Source: Ornithodoros turicata (Eukaryota; Arthropoda; Arachnida; Ixodida; Argasidae). From it: a stretch of 64,000 nucleotides of DNA. The notes below the pieces were generated by a model that saw nothing but the letters and a program-made list of their open reading frames with translations, searched no databases and was not told the DNA's origin. Shown here piece after piece: positions 57,529 to 64,000 of the stretch (the stretch's first letter is position 1; each line of letters begins with the position of its first letter). The stretch covers positions 80,800,361 to 80,864,360 of the forward strand of contig NC_088204.1 of assembly GCF_037126465.1 (NCBI RefSeq), written 5' to 3'. Position numbers and translations under genes: made by a program.

Positions 57529-58600
57529 CACTCTAGGAAAAAAAAAAGAGTATTTTTACTCCTTTTGGGGACTAAATGCCTCGCCACAAAAAATAGTCCC
57601 TTTCGAGAGTAAATGCACGGGAGTAAATGAATAATGTCACAGAGTGTAAACTGCATCTCCCGCGCAGTTGTAAGAGTCCCAAGTACATAATTCGTGTGCA
57701 TGCATGGAAATACTTTGAAGCAAACCGTCAACCGTGATATATCGCGTGATATAAAATCTTGCGCCATACATAGGGCACAATTTGCGGAGAAAGATGCGCT
57801 AACTGTTTCTTACTCTGTGTGGTTGGAATATTGCTACGTTGCCTGAGTTATACAGCCTTATGCCTCTCAAATTGACCAAGGGGCACATATTTACGTAGAC
57901 TGTTGCATTCAGGAGACCATGCGCGAAGTTTAGTGACAATTTGCAGTCCTGGGGAGTAAATGTCGGAACTAAATGTCGGGTTAGGGGACTAAAATGGGGA
58001 GTAATAATGCATACTACTCTAAGAAAAAAAGGAGTAAAACGGGGAGTAATTGCAGCTTCTACTCCCCTAGTCTGCAATTACTCCCCATATTAGTCCCCTA
58101 ACCCGACATTTAGTCCCGACATTTACTCCCCAGGACTGCAAATCGTCACTGAACTTCGCGCATGGTCTCCTGAATGAAACAGTCTACGTAAATATGTGCC
58201 CTTGGTCAATTTGAGCGGCATAAGGCTGTATAACTCGGACAACGTAGCAATTTTCCAGCCACACAGAGTAAGAAACAGTTAGCGCATCTTTCTCCGCAAA
58301 TTGTGCCCTATGTATGGCGCAAGATTTTGTATCACGCGACATATCACGGTTGACGGTTTGCTTCAAAGTATTTTCATGCATGTACACGAATTATGTACTT
58401 GGGACTCTTACAACTGCGCGGGAAATGCAGTTTACACTCTGTGACATTCATTTACTCCCGTGCATTTACTCCCGAAAGGGACTATTTTTGTGGCAAGGCA
58501 TTTAGTCCCCAAAAGGAGTAAAAGTACTCCTTTTTTTCTTAGAGTGTAGGGGAGTAGAAGCTGCAATTACTCCCCGTTTTACTCCTTTTTTTTCTTAGAG
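57529..58600. mobile_element. Giant palindrome P with interleaved smaller palindrome X
   Basis: Arms 57529-58013 and 58070-58546 are inverted copies of about 480 bp. The outer end on both sides is CACTCTA followed by an A-run and GGAGTA. Between the arms is 58017-58067, whose inverted copy is outside the right arm at 58549-58600. TA marks the junctions at 58068-58069 and 58547-58548. The CACTCTA end links it to the A/B/C MITEs. No coding frame. Confidence 0.88.
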
Positions 58601-58639
58601 TACACAGCTGGCATGGGAAGTACCGGGGTGTAACTGAAT

Positions 58640-58700
58640 GGAACTGCGCACCATCGCCCCTGCTATCTGCGCTCTTGCTTCGCGGCGTTAACGCGGAATA
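58640..58700 (+). repeat. S1 SINE 3' fragment
   Basis: Only TGCTTCGCGGCGTTAACGCG and short words before it are left. Confidence 0.55.
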
Positions 58701-58741
58701 AGAAATATGGTCCAGAGGCCGGGAGTAGACACGATTAATAA

Positions 58742-58861
58742 ATTCGGCGCACCATAAAGAAGACCATATACAGACGGAAGCATCACGAATCCTGGTACAT
58801 AAAGAAAAGAAAGGAAGAACCCTCGCCCTCTCCCAGACTGTTACACTCCACTACTACATAA
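58742..58861 (+). pseudogene. C-terminus of a Penelope-like GIY-YIG endonuclease
   Basis: The open 39-codon stretch ends in TAA at 58859-58861 and contains RRKHHESWYIKKR. The E-S-W-Y-I block with preceding basic residues is the catalytic-glutamate motif of Penelope-like endonucleases. It corresponds to REQRESYLIY in the 22.9 kb copy. Everything upstream, including the GIY and YIG strands, is absent, so this is a 5'-truncated insertion. A hammerhead-like core follows 30 bp downstream on the same strand, as expected for the downstream terminal repeat. Confidence 0.72.
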
Positions 58862-58891
58862 ATAAGCAGTAGCGGACAGGACGGTTCACTA

Positions 58892-58924
58892 CTGACGATG
58901 GGACCCGCATATGGGACCCGAAAC
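58892..58924 (+). ncRNA. Hammerhead-ribozyme-like core
   Basis: CTGACGA matches the CUGANGA core. It is followed by GGGACCC/GGGACCC, which pairs as GGG-CCC twice around one A-A mismatch, then GAAAC. A stem III strand CGTC could pair with GACG at about 58881. Stem I is unclear. The sequence ends in an A-rich stretch near 58995. Confidence 0.55.
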
Positions 58925-59037
58925 GTCAGGTTTTATGTTGTTTACTGCGTTGTTTGCCGGTGCGCTAAATTTATTAAACACGGAATAAAAAAATAGTCGT
59001 CCCTTTGACCCAGGCTCCGGCAACTTGTTCGCTCCTA

Positions 59038-59286
59038 CACTCTTAAAAATGAACTTCACCGCATAGCACGTTCCTAGCCAACCATCGTCTCGAATGATAC
59101 CGTTATCTGCCCTGATTTGTTGAAAACGGGAGGCGTACGCCTTTTCTGTGACAATTATGAACAGCATAAGTGTCACAAAAAAGGCGTACGCCTCTCGTTT
59201 TCAACGAATCAGGGCAGATAACGATATCATTCGAGATAATGGTTGGCTAGGAGCGTGCTATGCGGTGAAGTTCATTTTTAAGAGTG
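59038..59286. mobile_element. A-type palindromic MITE
   Basis: Complete copy with TA flanks. Confidence 0.93.
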
Positions 59287-59288
59287 TA

Positions 59289-60405
59289 CCACCTTCCCTC
59301 CCATCGTCATCGACTCCTTCACAAAACTAACGAAACCCATCAACCCTTACGCAACAACTTCGCTTCCTTGGATCCCTCGTTTTTTCCTGGTATTAGCGGG
59401 AGCCCACATTTCCCACTCTGGCACGGTTACGCAACGCGCGTCTAATAAGAAATGGCAACCTGATGCTGAATTTGTCTGGAGCGCAACGAGATTAGGGACA
59501 GCCGCGTGATGCAACCGGCAACAGCCCGGACTCGCATTCGAGGCGACACGTTCCCTTTTGTCCCCCCGTCCGGCGTATTTGCATGAGGAACACGTCCCGA
59601 CGCAAACAATGCCGCGCAAGTAGCTATGAATAAACGGGAGGGCTATAGCGGTGGCACGCATCTGGCATTACGTACGGCACGTTTGTTCCCCCGCTATTTC
59701 TTTGTCTTCTTCTTCTTCGTCGTCGTCGTCGTTGTTTTATCGTCCAGAGAAAGGAAAGAATCTGTGATGTTTTCGTTTTGTTTTGTTTTGTTTTGTTTTT
59801 TCGTCTTATTCTGCGTTGGCACGAAATGTTTATGCGTGATTAGAAAGGAGAGCACATTCTGGTTTCAATGCCGAAGGATTTCGTAGCGCCAGTGTTTTGT
59901 ACGGGGTTGTTTTTACGTACGCTAGATTACCGGTGCGTCGAAGAAAGTAAGTATAATCTCCGGATTTCAGAAAGTCTCTGGAGGAAATGAGAATCGGCTG
60001 AGACGATTGTCTTATCTGTATGGCTAGTGAGAACGGCGGTATATACGAGCACTATCGATAGAATTGATTGTCGAGGTAACGTGATAGGATAATAGCGAAG
60101 TTTAGTGCCCATCGGAAGGTGTACACTATAGCACTTCAGATAAGCATGATAAGCCAATAACCGTGTTTCTTTGAAGCGGGTGACGTCACATTGCTAGGCT
60201 TGGATTTGATAACGTTCCTTTATCGTCCCGTTTTCGTACAGCTCGTCCGATGTACCAAAAGCTCGCTTTTGTGGAGATCTGCCTGAAAGGTCTCCAGAGA
60301 AAACCTTAAGCTATAGGCGGGGATTGGAACCCACTACGTCACAGTCTTTCGCACGACCTTGAGCTACTACGAACGACTTATCTTTGCCAAGTCAAACCGT
60401 GTATA

Positions 60406-60441
<36 letters not shown>

Positions 60442-60596
60442 GATTCACAGGTGCGCATGCAAGACATTCCTTTCTGATCAGGTCGTAAACATGTGTATCC
60501 GAGTATACAAAATAAGGAAACACTTGCGTGGTACGCAAACGTCTGTGTGCTCTTCGGTGCATGTTAAACCATGTTGAACCATGTCGCGTGTTGAAG
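59289..60596. other. unclassified interval
   Basis: No gene recognised. It holds a TTC/GTC microsatellite (59706-59735), TTTTG repeats (59774-59800), a minus-strand tRNA-like piece with B-box GTGGGTTCCAATCCC (about 60310-60395) and a (TTA)n tract (60404-60441). Confidence 0.45.
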
Positions 60597-60598
60597 TA

Positions 60599-61411
60599 CA
60601 GTCAACCCCCGTTTATTCGGACTTGGCCGTGCTCAGCGAAAATGTCCGGAAGGCGGGGAATCCGGATAAGTGAAAATATATCTTGAGCTGTCCACGAGGC
60701 CCGTATTTATTTCATAATGCATGTGAAACTGGCCATACTCATTTGTGCAATATTACTAAAGCACCGAGCTCTTCTAAGCTCTAAGTTTTGGCACTAGCTT
60801 CAGGAACATCACTCTTTTGCTAACAAAAAAAAGAAAAAAGAACGAGCTGCTCCGAGTGCATCTCGGGCCTCTTGGAGTGTCACCACACCTGCTTCTTCAG
60901 CGTCGTCATCTGCTTGACGGCTGACGTCATTACAGTTGACAATACGTATTAACGACGTCTTTATTAGAAATGATTGCACACGTTTCATCATGTCTGTCCA
61001 CATCGAGGTACTCGCAGTCTGCTGGAGGACTTTGTGACTGACTTTATTACTTTCGAACTGAAGGTCCTTCCTTCCTCTGCAGCTTCAAACGACCGATCTC
61101 GTCATCACTCCGCGTGGATACAAAGGAAAAAAAAAGGGAAATTCACGAAGCATAGTATACGAAGTAGTTCACTCTACCCTCAAGGTTGTCGCTCCGGCTG
61201 GCGATAAATGTATGTCGCACATTGACTCTGACCCCAGACCGGATAAGTGAAGCAGGTTGTTGGGTACTTTCCTATAGTGGTTCATGGAAATCCTTGTACG
61301 GATCCGGAAGCTGGAGCCCGGATAAATGAAGCTAAAATGCATGGACTGAAATCTGTCCCCACGATTTTTGTCTGGATTATAAGTGAAGCCCGGATAAATG
61401 GGGGTCGACTG
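60599..61411. mobile_element. Pogo/Tigger-like element, 813 bp
   Basis: CAGTCAACCCCCGTTTATTC at the left faces the inverted GATAAATGGGGGTCGACTG at the right, TA on both sides. GGATAAGTGAA words recur near both ends. It carries a transposase remnant. Confidence 0.9.
60809..61003 (-). pseudogene. Tigger/pogo transposase C-terminal remnant
   Basis: The 64-codon minus-strand frame has a basic stretch, then ADDDAEEAGVVTLQEARDAL. An acidic run before a T..EA.DAL helix is the usual end of Tigger/pogo DDE transposases. The position inside an element with Tigger-type termini supports this. Nothing of the catalytic core is left, so it is a deletion derivative. Confidence 0.5.
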
Positions 61412-61413
61412 TA

Positions 61414-61996
61414 TAAACCACAGGTACCGTATCTGCTTTGACCAATCAACGAATACAACGTATGCCCACACTGCTACGATTGGTTCTTCTGTCGTTACGA
61501 TTTGGCTCCAAAAGTGGCTTCTTTTCTGAGGTATAACAAGCTCCTATATATACATATCGTCTCTAAGGAGACATCGCAAGTGGCCAAATCTCAATTTTTT
61601 TTCCCCCAGTTCTGATGTCCCTCTCATTTTCCGATATACCCGTCCCTTACCGTTTTAACGTCGAGGCGGAGACCAAGTTCGACAAAAGGTTGGGTTTCTC
61701 AGCGAAGAAATGTGGAAACTTTATCCGGTTTCGTCGCTTTATCGTTTATTCGCCCTCACTCTTGCGACAGTATATTTTCTCTCCCTCTTTTTGTGTATCT
61801 TATTTCTTGGTCACAATTCCACTTTTTTTTTTCTCTCTTCCTTTCTCCTTGAATCCCAAGCGGTCGCTGAGTAGTCGGATATTTTAGCGCTACAGAGAAG
61901 ACGAATCTACATTTGTGGAACGACCATCATCTCCTCACTTTCCTTTCATCCACCCATCTGTCTATCTTGCCTGGCCATCTCCTCGCTTCTTTCTTC

Positions 61997-62027
<31 letters not shown>

Positions 62028-62456
62028 TCGATGATGATGATGTCCCCACTTAGCGTGAGACTCCAGTAGTGCGATTCTGTAAAGCCACATGGCTAGTGAG
62101 GACTCCTTTTTCAACTCTATGTCACCCTCATCAACGAAGGAATGCTCACCGATCGGGTACGACGCCCTTAATTAATTAATTACAGTTCGTAAATTTAGCT
62201 TTCTGTTCCACGTAAACTACTTTCAAAATCTAGACTATAGGCTATAGTCTCCTGCAGTTTCGTATCAAAAATAATTACTGGACGGTTACGACTCGTGTAA
62301 CGCGAAATTCAGCGTCAGCCATGCGTGTGGTGAAATGAGGCCGGATGTAAGTGTGGAGACAAATTTATTTAAGCCTGATGAATATTGATTTGTGGTCGCT
62401 GAAATCGTTGGCGAGGTGAGTGGTGTCCTGAACGGGAGGAGGGGAGGGGGGGATAT
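61414..62456. other. unclassified interval
   Basis: A (GAT)n microsatellite lies at 62001-62041. No gene recognised. Confidence 0.4.
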
Positions 62457-62522
62457 GTTTATTGAGAAAAAAAAAAAACAAGGAAAGGTTAGTCAGGCAA
62501 AGGCCGACTTGCTATTCCTTTC
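62457..62522 (-). repeat. Retroelement 3' end module
   Basis: Reverse strand reads GGAATAGCAAGTCGGCC...GACTAACCTTTCC then a T-run and CAATAAACA. The same module is near 220, 1050 and 4340. Confidence 0.5.
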
Positions 62523-62529
62523 GTAAAGA

Positions 62530-62812
62530 GGAACGGAAAAGGAAAGGGGACGAAAAGATAGGAAGAAAACGAAAAAAGGAAAAAAGGCGGCAAGAAAGAA
62601 AACGAAAAAAAACGAAAGAAAGAAAGCGAAAAAAAAGGGAGAAAACGAAATAGAGGAAAGAAAACGAAAAAATAGAGAGAAAACGAAAAAAAGAAAGAAA
62701 CGGAAAGAAAAGGGAAAGAAACGAAAAAGAGGAAAGAAAACGAAAAAAAGGAAAAAAAAGGAAAGAAACGAAAAAAAAAAAAAGAAAGAAACGAAAAAAA
62801 GGAAAGGGGAGG
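62530..62812. repeat. Purine-only tract of GAAA/CGAAAA type
   Basis: About 280 bp, nearly all A and G on the plus strand, with GAAAGAAACGAAAAA-like words. Strand asymmetry of this kind favours triplex or replication-stalling structures. Confidence 0.9.
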
Positions 62813-62829
62813 GGGCTGTTCTGGAACAC

Positions 62830-63110
62830 CAAGTCTACGCATGAGCCATGTCTATAGTTGTGGGTTGGCGGATGTAGGTACACAGCGTAAGGTCTAGTTG
62901 TTCGGACATATGTCACTTAGGAAAGTGGTGTTCTTGGCCAGTGAAACGTCCACGTTGAAGTCTCCGACGACGAGAAGCTTGTGCGTGCGGTAAGGCGCGA
63001 GTACATACACGGTAACGTCGCGGATGCATGCCGGGCACGGCGCGAGGAAGCACACAGCCCTGTGGGAAGCTGCACGGCACAGCTGACGCTGTAAAACTGA
63101 CGTACTTTGG
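62830..63110 (-). pseudogene. LINE APE-type endonuclease fragment
   Basis: The minus strand reads VYVLAPYRTHKLLVVGDFNV with the GDFN catalytic motif (codons at 62953-62964). After a stop and frame change comes PTHNYRHGSCVDLVFQN, matching the later (S/T)xxDLVF block. These are typical of endonuclease domains of non-LTR retrotransposons, which nick target DNA. The stop at about 62910 and the frame change show it is broken. The purine tract follows directly, so the rest of ORF2 is missing. Confidence 0.8.
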
Positions 63111-63168
63111 TTTTTATCTCACTTTCCGTCGATAGCGGTTGTAAACTGGCGGGAGTATCCTTCTTACC

Positions 63169-63690
63169 TAAAGATGCGAAGCCCCGGAAGAAAACCCGGA
63201 AATTTTTGAAAAAAAAAAGTTGTTTTCGTGTTTTTTTCCTGGTCTCCGGAAAAATTGCCCAAAATTTCCAGGCGACAAAATTCAAAAATGTAAATTTTCG
63301 TGTCTTCGATGCGTTCCAACCCGCCAACAGTGCCTTAGGTGCCTCTAATCCGCCAACAACCACCAACTTAGAGCTCCGCGTCTTGCTGCTCCAAGCGATG
63401 GCCATCGCATTCACATAATGTCGGAGTTCTGGTCGGAGTGGACGAGTTGTTCCGATTACCTATCGCTGAGTAGACAGCAGTCTCATGGGATGCTCTGCTC
63501 CGCATTTACGCCTAGAGAGTGAACACTACTAAAGTTTCTAGCTCATTGTATGCTGTGGCTTGGCCGGGAATGCTTCGACTCAGCAGTAACCGCGTTTGTT
63601 TCCATTTTTTTCCCAATTTTTCGGGAAAAAACAAAAAAGAAACGTTTATTTTTCGAGCGATTCAAAATTTCCGGAAATTTTGCATCTCTA
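63169..63690. mobile_element. hAT-like element with AGATGC ends
   Basis: TAAAGATGCGAAGCCCCGGA at the left faces TTCCGGAAATTTTGCATCTCTA inverted at the right. Flanks TTCTTACC and TTCATGCC agree at 6 of 8 bases. AAATTTCCGG-type words are near both ends. Confidence 0.7.
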
Positions 63691-63839
63691 TTCATGCCCC
63701 CAGCGCTGAGCGCACACGCGATAAGAGTTTTGTGCGGACATGCGAATGCCGACGACGCCGACGCGATCTCGGAAAGGTCTCCACTACACACCGTTTTCTC
63801 GTGGACGCCGCCATACTGAAAGCGCACCGCCGTCTAGAC

Positions 63840-64000
63840 CAGCGTTTCCCAAACTTTTGGCGGTGACGGACCCCTGGAAGCGATGAGAACCAATTCACGG
63901 ACCCGCCCCCCCCCCACACACACACACAAATATACAGGGATACGCGCTGTGTACACTGCATTGCAGACCGCGTTTAATATGAGCGACAGGGTATATTACA
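63840..64000 (+). mobile_element. Left end of a hAT-type element, cut by the window edge
   Basis: CAGCGTTTCCCAAACTTTTG and GACGGACCCCTGG are widespread hAT-type terminal words. A C-run and CA repeat follow at 63906-63928. The right end is outside the window. Confidence 0.6.

Noticed and set aside
9179..59330. Recurrent peptides with QQIRADNDIIRDDGWLGA-like sequence
   Set aside because: They are translations of the A/B palindromic MITE arms and occur on both strands because the element is a palindrome. They are not proteins.
62512..62916. 134-codon frame rich in F, S and L
   Set aside because: Most of it is the purine tract read on the other strand. Only the first part belongs to the LINE endonuclease fragment.

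Overview
The window is repeat-dense, gene-poor eukaryotic DNA from a nuclear genome. It shows no operons, ribosome binding sites or long open frames. Most of what can be recognised is transposable-element sequence. tRNA-derived SINEs with a boxed tRNA head, palindromic CACTCT-ended MITEs and LINE, THAP-like and Myb/SANT-like fragments together suggest an arthropod, most likely a tick (chelicerate). I cannot fix the genus, and I see no confident intact host gene.

The dominant component is one family of near-perfect palindromic MITEs of about 240-250 bp with CACTCTTA ends. I count 15 A-type, 6 B-type and 1 C-type copies, plus two copies of a larger relative (L). They insert at TA, and sometimes at CA or TG, and they repeatedly land inside each other and inside SINEs. 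Further cut-and-paste elements include hAT-like elements with 8-bp duplications (14.3, 18.4, 19.6, 36.6, 42.3, 54.4, 63.2 and 63.8 kb). There are also mariner-like (15.8, 36.0, 43.2 kb) and pogo/Tigger-like (36.8, 44.8, 60.6 kb) elements, a 33-bp-TIR element at 34.1 kb and a 1-kb giant palindrome at 57.5-58.6 kb.

Retroelements include about a dozen copies of a tRNA-derived SINE, several 3'-end LINE fragments (12.8, 22.0, 23.6, 39.1, 44.3 kb), a LINE endonuclease fragment (62.9 kb) and an SGNH-esterase fragment (0.2-0.5 kb). The most interesting retroelements are two Penelope-like remnants. The first (21.05-23.24 kb) has identical 172-bp inverted repeats with hammerhead-ribozyme-like motifs and an open GIY-YIG endonuclease frame. 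The second (58.74-59.0 kb) has the end of the same kind of endonuclease, followed in the same sense by a CTGACGA/GAAAC hammerhead-like core.

Layout: 0-6 kb holds a duplicated 940-bp unit and a word-repeat family built from GATCGAACGCC-like blocks. From 8 to 17 kb there are a minisatellite, microsatellite, SINE and nested MITEs. From 17 to 27 kb there are hAT elements, the Penelope-like element and a LINE. From 27 to 46 kb MITEs, SINEs and nested elements are dense. From 46 to 54 kb is the longest stretch with little recognisable repeat, where any host exon would most plausibly sit. From 54 to 64 kb there are nested hAT/L, the giant palindrome, the second Penelope-like remnant, a Tigger-like element and the LINE endonuclease fragment.
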